From assembly GCF_013116825.1 (NCBI RefSeq), contig NZ_JABFNS010000055.1:1-52960 (forward strand): 52,960 nt of DNA, read 5' to 3'. Below the pieces are notes generated by a model. It did not search any database. It was not told where the DNA came from and saw nothing but the letters and a program-made list of their open reading frames with translations. Shown one piece after another: positions 19,531 to 27,833 of the stretch (the first letter of the stretch is position 1; each line of letters starts with the position of its first letter). This stretch comes from Myxococcus xanthus (GTDB taxonomy: Bacteria > Myxococcota > Myxococcia > Myxococcales > Myxococcaceae). The translations under genes were made by a program, and so were the position numbers.

Positions 19531-21732
19531 TCAGTGAGCCGCGTTCTCATGGTGCCCATGCCCCGGCCCTCCGAAAGTCCCGGGCCAGGGCGCGTTCGCG
19601 GGCAGCAACCCCGGCATGGGGAAGCGCATGAAGCGTGGCTGACTGTTGGCGAAGGGCGGATCGCACTCGCCACAGCTGAGGGCCCCATCCATCACGTAGA
19701 GGGCGCCAGGCCCCAGCTCCATCAACTGCGGCACCGTGCGCGGCGCGTAGTCGAGCGGACACTGAAAGGCCTCCGCCCCATCCCGCGCGCGCACGCCCAC
19801 GAGCAACCGCTGGTTGTCGGCCGCCACCGCGTGCGTCAGCACCAACGTCTCGGGCGGAAGCCCCGCGCCCCTGGGCCAGGTGGCCAGCCGGAGCTCCTTG
19901 CTCGTCAGGTGCTGGCCTTCCTTCAGCGAGTACAGCCACGCCGGCTCCAGGCCCGGGAGCCGGAAGCCCTTCAGCTGCGTGGCGGCCGGCGTGGAGCTCA
20001 AGCTGTCCACACCCGCGTTCACCGTGGTGCCCGACGCGCTGGGCACCACCACGTCCCGGGTGGCCACCGCGCGGCCCAACTGCTGGGCCAGGTGCTTCCC
20101 CACTGGTGTCCCGTCCCGGGTGCTCAACGCCTGGAAGCCCCATTCGGGCAGCAGCAGCCCGTTCACCACCGCGAGCTCGCCCGCGCGCAGGGGCTCCGTC
20201 TTCCGCCAGCGCGGCACCCCGTCCGAGGAGAAGGCCATCAACAACGAGGGCGTCCCCGACGCCAGCGGCGCCCCCGTGTTCAGCGTGGGCGCGAAGGCGA
20301 CGTAGAGGTCCCCCACCGCGTCCGAGGCGAGGCCATACGGGTGCGGGTGGTTGCACTCGGCGAGCTGTGGGTCCGTCAGCTCGCGCGCGGACACCATGTG
20401 GCCGAAGGCATCCAGCACCACCAGGAAGTACATGCGGCACGACGTGTCGCGCCGCTGGTCGGTGGGGTAGGCCTCGAAGAGGGCCGCCAGCCGGTCCGGC
20501 GCCATCACCGCCAGCCGCGCCAGGAAGAGCGTCTGCGTCCTGTCGCGGAAGTCCGGCCGCGCGTCGGCCAGGGTGAAGGTCCACCGCGGTGTCCCCGTGT
20601 CGCGCTCCAGCAGCGACACCGTCCCGTCCGTCGGCATGTCCATGCACAGGAGCCGGTCGTTCCACAGCATGCAGCGGCGCGCCGGATTGGAGGCCCGCAC
20701 CGGAGGACCCTCGCCCGCCGCGTCCAGCACGGGCGTGCCGTAGAAGCCCGACAGCGTCACGTCGCCTTCCGGCCCCACCAGCAGGTCCTGCAGCTGCTCT
20801 TCTCCCGCCCGGGCGTCGTGCTCCCAATCCACCTTCAGGGGTTGCGCCGCGGGCCGCGCGCACACGCCGCCGCGGCAGCGCCCCGACGCCTGGCACGGGC
20901 TGGCCGCTTCACACAGGAAGCCCTCCGGCAGGTCGCGCTTCACGCAGGCCCCATCCAGGCACACGTCCGCGTCCTCACAGGTGCCTTGGGCCGCGCCGCA
21001 GAGGGTGCCGTCCGGCGCGGGGGCCGTGGCGCATCCCATCCGCGGGTCGCACGTCCCCACCTGACACGGCCCGGCCGCGGGACAGGGCGGCGCCGGCACG
21101 GACTGGCACCCGTCCAGCACGTGGCACACGTCCGTGGTGCAGGCGTTGCCGTCGTCACAGGCGCGCTCCTCGCCCCGGCAGCGTCCCGCCTGGCAGGTGG
21201 CGCCGGTGATGCAGGCATTGCCCGGCTCACACGCGGTGCCGTCCGGCAGCACCGACTCCACGCACCGCTCCGTCACCAGGTCGAAGGTGGCCGCCGCGCA
21301 CGTCACGGGTGTGAAGCACTCCGGCACCGGCTTCGCCTCGCCCGCCAGCACCAACTGCACCTGGCCGCCGTCCGACGCGGTGCCGGTGAGGATGACCTCG
21401 TAGGTTCCTTCAGCTTCGGGCGCGAAGCGCAGACGCACCGGCACCTCGCCCGCCAGCACCCGGACCGGCAGCGCCGCCTCCAACGAGAAGGGCGCCGTCA
21501 CGTCCGTCCACGTGACGTCCAATGGAGCCCGGCCGCCATTCACCACGCGGACCTCGGCCTCCCGCCGGGTGCCCGGGTAGGCGTGCGGGAAGTCCACGCG
21601 CCGCGCCGACAACCGCAACCGCCCCTCCGCCCCCGACAGGGACGGTGTGTCCCGACAAGCCGCCGCTCCCAACCCCAGCATCAGCGCCAAGACGATGCCG
21701 CTGTACCGGGACGCCTGCGTTGCGTGCGCCAT
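19531..21732 (-). CDS. Cysteine-rich exported lipoprotein with propeller-like C-terminal domain
   Basis: 733 residues. A lipobox-like signal (MLGLGAAACRD) is followed by an Ig/ASH-like beta domain (residues ~30-130), then a ~190-residue Cys-rich region with repeated CxxGxC and DGNACTTDVC-like units (EGF or 'myxo disulfide' style), and a ~400-residue beta region (DWEHDARAGEEQLQDLLVGPEGDVTLSGFYG...) reminiscent of a PQQ/WD40-type propeller. This domain order is common among surface lipoproteins of myxobacteria; ligand unknown. The start at 21732 is in front of the hydrophobic segment; the frame upstream is not coding. Confidence 0.6.
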   Translation of the reverse strand: MAHATQASRYSGIVLALMLGLGAAACRDTPSLSGAEGRLRLSARRVDFPHAYPGTRREAEVRVVNGGRAPLDVTWTDVTAPFSLEAALPVRVLAGEVPVRLRFAPEAEGTYEVILTGTASDGGQVQLVLAGEAKPVPECFTPVTCAAATFDLVTERCVESVLPDGTACEPGNACITGATCQAGRCRGEERACDDGNACTTDVCHVLDGCQSVPAPPCPAAGPCQVGTCDPRMGCATAPAPDGTLCGAAQGTCEDADVCLDGACVKRDLPEGFLCEAASPCQASGRCRGGVCARPAAQPLKVDWEHDARAGEEQLQDLLVGPEGDVTLSGFYGTPVLDAAGEGPPVRASNPARRCMLWNDRLLCMDMPTDGTVSLLERDTGTPRWTFTLADARPDFRDRTQTLFLARLAVMAPDRLAALFEAYPTDQRRDTSCRMYFLVVLDAFGHMVSARELTDPQLAECNHPHPYGLASDAVGDLYVAFAPTLNTGAPLASGTPSLLMAFSSDGVPRWRKTEPLRAGELAVVNGLLLPEWGFQALSTRDGTPVGKHLAQQLGRAVATRDVVVPSASGTTVNAGVDSLSSTPAATQLKGFRLPGLEPAWLYSLKEGQHLTSKELRLATWPRGAGLPPETLVLTHAVAADNQRLLVGVRARDGAEAFQCPLDYAPRTVPQLMELGPGALYVMDGALSCGECDPPFANSQPRFMRFPMPGLLPANAPWPGTFGGPGHGHHENAAH

Positions 21733-21936
21733 GGCGTTCCCCCCCGTGCCTCCTGGCTATACCCGCGCCAGAAGGCCCCGCGGACACCCCGTCCCCTCGA
21801 TGTCCCACCTCCCAACACTTCAGGGTCGGCGGGGAGGGGGGCAGTGTTTTTTACAGGCCGTTCCACTGCTACAGGCTGCAACCACGCGAAATGGTTGGAT
21901 GCCGGAAGGGTATGGTTCTGGCACCCAGGGTACGCC

Positions 21937-22233
21937 ATGACCTCTGTCGCATCCTCCTCATGCGCCCCTTCGTCATCGCAGGCCTTCACCGTGCTCATCC
22001 CACGCGGCCTTCAGGCGGCCGTGGAGGGGCTCGCGGCGGAGACCCGCCAGGAGCTGCTCGCCGAGCTGTTCCGCCTGGCCGCGCTGGCCCGGCAGGAGGA
22101 AAGCCAGCTGCCCCCCGAGTTCCCGTACACGCTGCGGCTGGACGTCGCCGGCTGCCAGGTCAGCGTGGAGCTGGACCCGTCCCGCTCGCGCCTCACCCTC
22201 GTGGGCCTGCTGCGGCCCCAGCCGCTGGAGTGA
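21937..22233 (+). CDS. Small protein of unknown function
   Basis: 98 residues starting MTSVASS at the ATG at 21937. A mixed helical segment (LQAAVEGLAAETRQELLAELFRLAALARQEESQLP) is followed by a short strand-rich end (YTLRLDVAGCQVSVELDPSRSRLTLVGLLRP). It has no signal peptide and no recognised family. It is 30 bases upstream of the next small gene and probably co-transcribed. Confidence 0.5.
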   Translation: MTSVASSSCAPSSSQAFTVLIPRGLQAAVEGLAAETRQELLAELFRLAALARQEESQLPPEFPYTLRLDVAGCQVSVELDPSRSRLTLVGLLRPQPLE

Positions 22234-22263
22234 GCCCGGCGACCCGCCTGGGCCAGGGGTGAG

Positions 22264-22560
22264 ATGTCACGCCGTGCTGGATACGCAGAATCCTGGGACC
22301 TCACGTACCTGGTGGAGCAGCTCCGGGAGCTGATCGGGCACGACCTGCGCCTGGGCGAGGCCCTCAGCGATGAGCTGGAGGACGTCCTGGGCAGCCTGGT
22401 GCAGCGCAATCAGCGCCTGAGGGTCCTGCAGCGCATGGTGACCGCAGAACGCGCCCCAGAGGACCTGGCGGCCCTTCGCGGGGCATTGGAGGAGATGGAC
22501 CGGGAGCTGATGACCCGGCTGCCTGCGTTGCTCGAACAGCTGCGCCTGGCGCTGCCTTGA
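22264..22560 (+). CDS. Small helical protein of unknown function
   Basis: 98 residues, nearly all predicted helix (LVEQLRELIGHDLRLGEALSDELEDVLGSLVQRNQRLRVLQRMV), likely a coiled coil. AGGGGTGAG precedes the ATG. It pairs with the gene at 21937 and lies directly before the origin-like region. I do not recognise it. Confidence 0.5.
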   Translation: MSRRAGYAESWDLTYLVEQLRELIGHDLRLGEALSDELEDVLGSLVQRNQRLRVLQRMVTAERAPEDLAALRGALEEMDRELMTRLPALLEQLRLALP

Positions 22561-22918
22561 GGTGGAGGCACCTGCCCTGGGTTTCCACAGGCACTTCGTC
22601 CCCAGGGCGGACTGCTTCTTCTAAAGGTTCATAAGAGGTATTGATCTATTGGTAGTGGCAGTAGGCAGCTCGGACTTGGGGACAAGTCAGCAAGCTCCCG
22701 GGAACACTCACGAATTCGGGATGTGCTACATGTGGGTAAGGTGACGGTTATCCCCGGGAACCCACAGGTGTTGATCCACACCGGGGTTTCTCCACAGCCC
22801 CTCCCCCACTGTCCACAGGCCATCCACAGCTTCCCGGTGGATGCGGGAGGCACCCCTGGTGGAGGCCCGTTCTCACCACACGTCCGCCCCGTACATGCCT
22901 GTTATCGTCTGGCGCGGG
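22561..22918. other. oriC: Candidate replication origin: AT-rich block and DnaA-box cluster
   Basis: Directly seen: an A+T-rich stretch at 22615-22655 (about two-thirds A+T in a high-GC genome) and, at 22731-22828, six nonamers resembling the DnaA box TTATCCACA: TTACCCACA (minus, 22731-22739), TTATCCCCG (22748), TGATCCACA (22772), TTCTCCACA (22788), CTGTCCACA (22809), CCATCCACA (22820). A seventh weaker one is at 22581. TGATCCACA and TCCACA-core forms are the high-GC variants known from Caulobacter and Streptomyces. The cluster and adjoining AT block fit an origin, but dnaA lies 20 kb away and no skew or function was measured. Confidence 0.5.
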
Positions 22919-24640
22919 ATGTGCCCCGACAGCGGGGTGCCGGCGGAGGGTTTCCCCATCGACTTCTATCGGGGCGAGCGCATCGGGAAGTACGAGGTCG
23001 TCACGCAGCTCTCCGTGGGCGGAATGGCGGAGCTGTTCCTGGGCTTCACTTCGGGTCCAGGTGGCTTCCGCAAGTACGTGGTCATCAAGCGGGTGCTGCC
23101 GGACGCGCGGGACAATGCGCAGTTCGAACGCATGTTCCTGGACGAGGCGCGCATCACCGCGGCCTTCAACCACCCGAACATCGCGCAGGTGTTCGACCTG
23201 GGGCGCGAGGATGACGGGCTCTACCTGGCGATGGAGTTCATCGCCGGGCAGAACCTGAACCAGATTACCGGCGCGTGCCTGCGCCGCCAGGAGCAGCTCC
23301 CGCTGGGCTTCACGCTGTCGGTGGCGCGCGACGTCTGCATGGCGCTGCACTACGCGCACACCTATACGGCGCCCTCCGGCGCGCCCAGCCCCGTCATCCA
23401 CCGCGACGTCGCCCAGAAGAACATCATGGTGACGTACGACGGCGTGGTGAAGCTGCTCGACTTCGGCATCGCCAAGGCGAAGGACAGCCTGGAGCGCACC
23501 AACGTCGGCACGGTGAAGGGCACCACCGGGTACATGTCCCCGGAGCAGGTGCGCGGCGATACACTGGACGGCCGCAGTGACTTGTTCTCCGTCGGGGTGA
23601 TGATGCACGAGCTCATCACCGGCGCGCGCCTGTTCGCGGGCAAGAACGAGCGCGATGAGATGATGAAGATCCTGGAGGCGCCCGTCCCCTGGCCCTCGCA
23701 CGTCTCGCCGCACGTGCCCGAAGAGGTGTCCAAGGTGGTGATGCGGGCGCTGGAGCGCAGCCGCGAGAAGCGCTTCGCCACCGGCCGGGACATGGCCCGG
23801 GCGATTGAAGCGGCGGCGGGCAAGTTGCTGCTGGACGCGCATGACCGGGCCGCGCTGATGCAGGATTGGTTCGCCGAGCGCATGTCCGCCACGCGCGTCA
23901 TGCTGGAGTCCGCGGACGGCACCACCAACGGCGTCATGCTGGACTCCGCGAAGCGGGCGCTGCGCAGTGATGACGGGCCCTACCTCCCCGAGCGCAACGA
24001 CATCCCGACGCCGTCGAACGGCGTGGCTGGCATGCCGCGCAAGCCCTCGCGCAAGGTGCCCGCGGCGGCGCCCCGGAAGGCTTCGGCGGCCGTGGAGGAC
24101 ACGCCGCAGCCGCCGGAGAGCAAGGCCTCCAATGTGCTGTGGGGGCTGGTGCTGATGGGCATCCTGGTGGGCGGTGGCTATGCCGCCTGGCACCTGTCGA
24201 AGGTGCTGAACGAGACGGTGGAGGAAGAGGACGCGAGCGTGCTGCGCACCCTCCCCCACCACGACCCGAACCTGCCCGTCTACCTGGGACCGGGCTCGGG
24301 CCCGTCCACGGATGCCGGCACCGCGGAGGCCCCAGCGAAGGCGTTGGGCGCCGCGGTGGGCGGCGAGGACGCGGAGGGCTCCCGTTCCAAGGAGGCGGCG
24401 AGCGCTCGCCCGGCGAAGGGCCGGGGCAAGCTGACCTTGCTGGTGCTGCCGGAGGCGGAGGTCTTCCGAGGCAAGAAGCGGGTGGGCCGCACGCCGATGT
24501 TCAACGTGGCGATGCCCGCGGGGGAGCACGACCTGACCATCGTGGGCCCGGACGGCAAGAAGCGCATGCTGTCGGTGCCGATCAGCGCCGGGGAGACGAC
24601 CCAGTTCCGGCTGAAGCTGGCGGAAATCCCCGAGCGCTGA
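22919..24640 (+). CDS. Membrane Ser/Thr protein kinase with PEGA-like tail
   Basis: 573 residues from the ATG at 22919 (ATGs at 22895 and 22841 are also in frame; no ribosome site decides). Kinase domain: glycine loop LSVGGMAELF, VVIK (Lys57), HRDVAQKN (161-168), DFG (181-183), GTTGYMSPEQV. A linker, one membrane helix near 405-427 (VLWGLVLMGILVGGGYAAWHL) and a PEGA-like end (GKLTLLVLPEAEVFRGKKRVGRTPMFNVAMPAGEHDLTIV) complete a transmembrane receptor-like kinase, related in plan to the one at 13554. The signal it senses is unknown. Confidence 0.88.
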   Translation: MCPDSGVPAEGFPIDFYRGERIGKYEVVTQLSVGGMAELFLGFTSGPGGFRKYVVIKRVLPDARDNAQFERMFLDEARITAAFNHPNIAQVFDLGREDDGLYLAMEFIAGQNLNQITGACLRRQEQLPLGFTLSVARDVCMALHYAHTYTAPSGAPSPVIHRDVAQKNIMVTYDGVVKLLDFGIAKAKDSLERTNVGTVKGTTGYMSPEQVRGDTLDGRSDLFSVGVMMHELITGARLFAGKNERDEMMKILEAPVPWPSHVSPHVPEEVSKVVMRALERSREKRFATGRDMARAIEAAAGKLLLDAHDRAALMQDWFAERMSATRVMLESADGTTNGVMLDSAKRALRSDDGPYLPERNDIPTPSNGVAGMPRKPSRKVPAAAPRKASAAVEDTPQPPESKASNVLWGLVLMGILVGGGYAAWHLSKVLNETVEEEDASVLRTLPHHDPNLPVYLGPGSGPSTDAGTAEAPAKALGAAVGGEDAEGSRSKEAASARPAKGRGKLTLLVLPEAEVFRGKKRVGRTPMFNVAMPAGEHDLTIVGPDGKKRMLSVPISAGETTQFRLKLAEIPER

Positions 24641-24719
24641 AACACAGAACCGGGATTGAGGGGCACGTTCCGGGGCACTTGGTTATCTTCGCGCCCCTCT
24701 CCCTCTGATTCCGGACTGT

Positions 24720-25688
24720 ATGGCCCCTCTGACCATTGGCTTCCTGATGGACCCGCTCGAGACGGTGCGGGTGGACCACGACTCCACGTTTGCGCTGATG
24801 CTCGAAGCGCAGAAGCGCGGCCACCAGGTGCGCTACTTCGAACAGGGCTGGTTGCGCTTCAACGGCGAGTGCGCCGAGGCGCGCATGCGCCACGTCATCG
24901 TGCGCCGCGAGCCGGGACGGCACTTCGACATCCTCGACGAGGCCCCTCGCCCGGTGTCCTCGCTGGACGTGCTCTTCATGCGCAAGGACCCGCCGGTGGA
25001 CGCGGAGTTCCTGCACGCCACCCAGCTGGTGGAGCTGTGCGGTACGGGCCGGCCGCCTGTCTACATCAATGAGCCTTCGGGCATCCGCGACGCGAACGAG
25101 AAGCTCTACTCCTTGCGCTACCCGGACCTGATGCCGGACACGCGCGTCACCAGCGAGCTGCCGGTGCTGCTGGACTTCATCGCGCGCAACGCGGCGGGCA
25201 CCATCCTCAAGCCGGTGGACGGCTTCGCGGGCAAGGGCATCCTCTTCCTGTCCGCCACGGACCGGAACGCGCGCTCCGCGGTGGACATGCTCACCCGGGG
25301 CGGCCGCGAGGCCGTCATGGCGCAGGCGTACATCCCGGAGAGCCGCCAGGGCGACAAGCGCATCCTCCTGGTGGACGGCGAGCCGGTGGGCGGCGTGCTG
25401 CGCGTCCCGTCCGACGACGACCACCGCGGCAACATGGCCGCCGGCGGCGTGCCCCGGAAGGCCGTGCTCACCCCGCGGGATTTGGAGATTTGCGAGCGCC
25501 TGAAGCCGGAGCTGGTGAAGCGCGGGCTGCGGCTGGTGGGCATCGACGTGCTGGGCACCTACCTCACCGAGGTCAACGTGACGAGCCCCACCGGCCTGGT
25601 GGAGGCGAACCTCCTGGACGACGTGTGCGTGGAGGCCAAGGTGCTGGACGTGGCGGAGCGGCTCGTCGCCGAGCGCGCCGCGCGCTGA
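24720..25688 (+). CDS. gshB: Glutathione synthetase
   Basis: 322 residues. ATP-grasp enzyme that joins glycine to gamma-glutamylcysteine. Clear family blocks: MRKDPPVD, INEPSGIRDANEKLYSL, KPVDGFAGKGI, QAYIPESRQGDKRILLVDGEPVGG, DDDHRGNMAAGG and TEVNVTSPTGLVEAN, all close to the E. coli enzyme. Length is as expected (~316). A 14-bp hairpin with one mismatch follows the stop by six bases. The kinase gene is 79 bases upstream in the same direction; a common transcript is possible. Confidence 0.95.
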   Translation: MAPLTIGFLMDPLETVRVDHDSTFALMLEAQKRGHQVRYFEQGWLRFNGECAEARMRHVIVRREPGRHFDILDEAPRPVSSLDVLFMRKDPPVDAEFLHATQLVELCGTGRPPVYINEPSGIRDANEKLYSLRYPDLMPDTRVTSELPVLLDFIARNAAGTILKPVDGFAGKGILFLSATDRNARSAVDMLTRGGREAVMAQAYIPESRQGDKRILLVDGEPVGGVLRVPSDDDHRGNMAAGGVPRKAVLTPRDLEICERLKPELVKRGLRLVGIDVLGTYLTEVNVTSPTGLVEANLLDDVCVEAKVLDVAERLVAERAAR

Positions 25689-25694
25689 GCCCCG

Positions 25695-25730
25695 CCGGAG
25701 GACGCCGGGCGGCCCGGCGCCCGGTGTCCT
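25695..25730 (+). terminator. Hairpin after gshB
   Basis: Arms GGAGGACGCCGGGC (25695-25708) and GCCCGGTGTCCTCC (25717-25730), 14 bp with one mismatch, eight-base loop, starting six bases after the stop codon. Confidence 0.6.
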
Positions 25731-25749
25731 CCCTGAGCTGAGGGCTGAC

Positions 25750-25836
25750 TCATGTTTCAGCGCACCACACGACGCGGTGCGTGATTTGAATCCTGGTTCA
25801 TGTTTCAGCGCGATGCGACGCGACGCGCCTTGAATC
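25750..25836. repeat. Pair of ~40-bp direct repeats upstream of the esterase gene
   Basis: Two copies 48 bases apart (25750-25792 and 25798-25836) share TCATGTTTCAGCGC exactly at the left end and TTGAATC at the right end, with a diverged CG-rich middle and a 4-base length difference. They lie ~70-160 bases before the esterase start, so an operator or duplicated promoter unit is plausible. Confidence 0.55.
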
Positions 25837-25906
25837 AGTGACTCCCGGAAGAGTCAGGTTTCGTCCCACGGCCGCCCTTTTCCCTCGTGGCCGACAGGGA
25901 GACACC

Positions 25907-27796
25907 ATGCTCAAGCAGCGTCGCAGCCGTTCCTGGCCGTGGTCGTGGTCCGCCAGGGTGCCTCTTGCCGCGTGGCTGTTCGCGGGCCTCGCGGGCTGTG
26001 GTGCTCTCGTCGGGGACGTGCCGGAGGCCGAGGTGACGGAGCAGCAGCAGCCCCTGCTGACGCAGGTGACGAGCTTCGGTAGCAACCCCGGCAACCTGCA
26101 GATGTTCCGCCACGTGCCGTCCGGCATGCCGGCCAACGCGCCGCTGGTGGTGGTGATGCACGGGTGTACGCAGCGGGCCGCGGGGATGGAGGGCGCCGGC
26201 TGGTCCGCGGCGGCGGACGTCTACAAGTTCTACGTCGTCTATCCGCAGCAGCAGGGCGGCAACAACATGAGCAGTTGCTTCAACTGGTTCGAGCCCGGTG
26301 ACTTCTCAAGAGATCGGGGCGAGGCGCTGTCCATCAAGCAGATGGTGGACACGATGAAGGCCACGTACTCCATCGACCCGTCGCGGGTGTTCGTGGCGGG
26401 GTTCTCGGCGGGGGGCTACATGACGCCCGCGCTGCTGGCCGCCTATCCGGATGTCTTCTCCGCCGGGGCCATCCACTCCGGTGGCCCGTACCGGTGCGCG
26501 GAGTCGATGAACGCGGGCTTCAACTGCATGAGCCCGGGTGTGAATCGCACGCCCGCCGCGTGGGGAGACATGGTCCGCGGCGCGTACCCGGGCTACGCGG
26601 GTCCGCGTCCGCGCGTCACCATCTGGCACGGCACCAGCGACTACACGGTGAACGTGATGAACCTCACCGAGGCGATGGAGCAGTGGACGAACGTGCACGG
26701 CATCGACCAGACGCCGGACACGGTGGAGACGGTGTCCGGCTTCCCGCACAAGGTGTACCGGGACGGCGCGGGCAACGCGCTGGTGGAGACGTGGGAGCTC
26801 ACCGGCATGGGTCACGCGGTGGCCATGGACGCGCAGTTCCCGTTTCCAGGCGGAACGGGCAGCGCGGCCTGTGGCTCGGTGGGGGCGTACCTGAGCGATG
26901 TGAACCTCTGCTCCGTCTACCACCAGGTGAAGTTCTTCGGGATGACGGGAGGCGGAGGCGAGCCGACGGGGGATACCACGCCGCCCACGGTCAACGTGAC
27001 GGCGCCGGCGAACGGGGCCACGGTGAGTGGCACGTTGAATGTCACCGCGGATGCGGCGGACGTGGTGGGCGTCACCCGGGTGGAGTTCCTGGTGAATGGC
27101 GAGGTGGTGTCCACGGACACACAGGCGCCGTATGCCTTCGCTTGGGACAGCACGGCCGCGTCCAATGGGGGCCACACGTTGGGGGCCCGTGCGTTCGACG
27201 CCGCGGGCAACCAGGCCACGGACGACGACACGGTGGTGACGGTGAGCAACTCGGGCGCCCCGGCGCCGGTGACGGTGCAGTTCGCCAGCATCGCGGCGGA
27301 GGACGGCTACCTGAAGGCGGACGCGGATGGCAGCGGGGCGGCGCTGGGATTCATGACGAACCTGGCGCTCGGCCGGGGGACGGATGGGAAGTACAACCGG
27401 TCGTTCCTCTCCTTCGACACGTCGAGCCTTCCGGACGGGGCCACCGTCACGCGGGCGTTCCTGACGGTGAGCTACTCGTCGGGCTCGGGAGACCCGTGGT
27501 CGACGCCCGCGAGGAACACGCTGGTCATCGACGCGAAGACGGGGACGTTCAACGCGGCGAACACGGAGGTGACGGACTGGGCGGCGGCGGCCACGGCGAG
27601 CAGCGTCGCGGGCATCGACCGGTTCAGCGCGGGAGCGAAGAGCTCCGGGGAATTCAGCCCGGAGGGACGCTCCGCCATCAGCAAGACAGGGAAGACGCAG
27701 CTGCGGCTGCGCTTCACCGAGGCGCAGACGGCCACGCAGTACCTGTTCATCCGGGATGGGGCGAACGCGGTGCTGACGGTCGTCTATGCGCCGTAG
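25907..27796 (+). CDS. Secreted PHB-depolymerase-family esterase
   Basis: 629 residues. A lipobox-type signal peptide (FAGLAGC near residue 27) leads into a feruloyl-esterase/PHB-depolymerase alpha-beta hydrolase: VVMHGCTQ for the oxyanion region, GFSAGGYMTP for the Ser nucleophile (near 167), and the GHAVAMD segment for the His. C-terminal to ~350 are an Ig-like domain (PPTVNVTAPANGATVSGT...) and a ~170-residue beta-jelly-roll (DNRLRE/CBM96-type) domain ending at the stop, probably for carbohydrate or polymer binding. GGGAGA precedes the ATG. Likely cleaves polyester or aryl ester links on the outside; the exact substrate is unknown. Confidence 0.85.
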   Translation: MLKQRRSRSWPWSWSARVPLAAWLFAGLAGCGALVGDVPEAEVTEQQQPLLTQVTSFGSNPGNLQMFRHVPSGMPANAPLVVVMHGCTQRAAGMEGAGWSAAADVYKFYVVYPQQQGGNNMSSCFNWFEPGDFSRDRGEALSIKQMVDTMKATYSIDPSRVFVAGFSAGGYMTPALLAAYPDVFSAGAIHSGGPYRCAESMNAGFNCMSPGVNRTPAAWGDMVRGAYPGYAGPRPRVTIWHGTSDYTVNVMNLTEAMEQWTNVHGIDQTPDTVETVSGFPHKVYRDGAGNALVETWELTGMGHAVAMDAQFPFPGGTGSAACGSVGAYLSDVNLCSVYHQVKFFGMTGGGGEPTGDTTPPTVNVTAPANGATVSGTLNVTADAADVVGVTRVEFLVNGEVVSTDTQAPYAFAWDSTAASNGGHTLGARAFDAAGNQATDDDTVVTVSNSGAPAPVTVQFASIAAEDGYLKADADGSGAALGFMTNLALGRGTDGKYNRSFLSFDTSSLPDGATVTRAFLTVSYSSGSGDPWSTPARNTLVIDAKTGTFNAANTEVTDWAAAATASSVAGIDRFSAGAKSSGEFSPEGRSAISKTGKTQLRLRFTEAQTATQYLFIRDGANAVLTVVYAP

Positions 27797-27805
27797 GAAG
27801 ACGGA

Positions 27806-27833
27806 GCGGACGCCGGCTCAGACCGGCGTCCGC
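27806..27833. terminator. Bidirectional hairpin between convergent genes
   Basis: Perfect 11-bp arms GCGGACGCCGG and CCGGCGTCCGC with a six-base loop, located 10 bases after the esterase stop. The stop of the convergent HipA-like gene (27818-27820) lies in the loop, so the hairpin can end both transcripts. Confidence 0.65.

Noticed and set aside
19381..22233. 950-codon plus frame through the lipoprotein gene
   Set aside because: Only the last 98 codons look protein-like; the rest is antisense to a clear lipoprotein gene.
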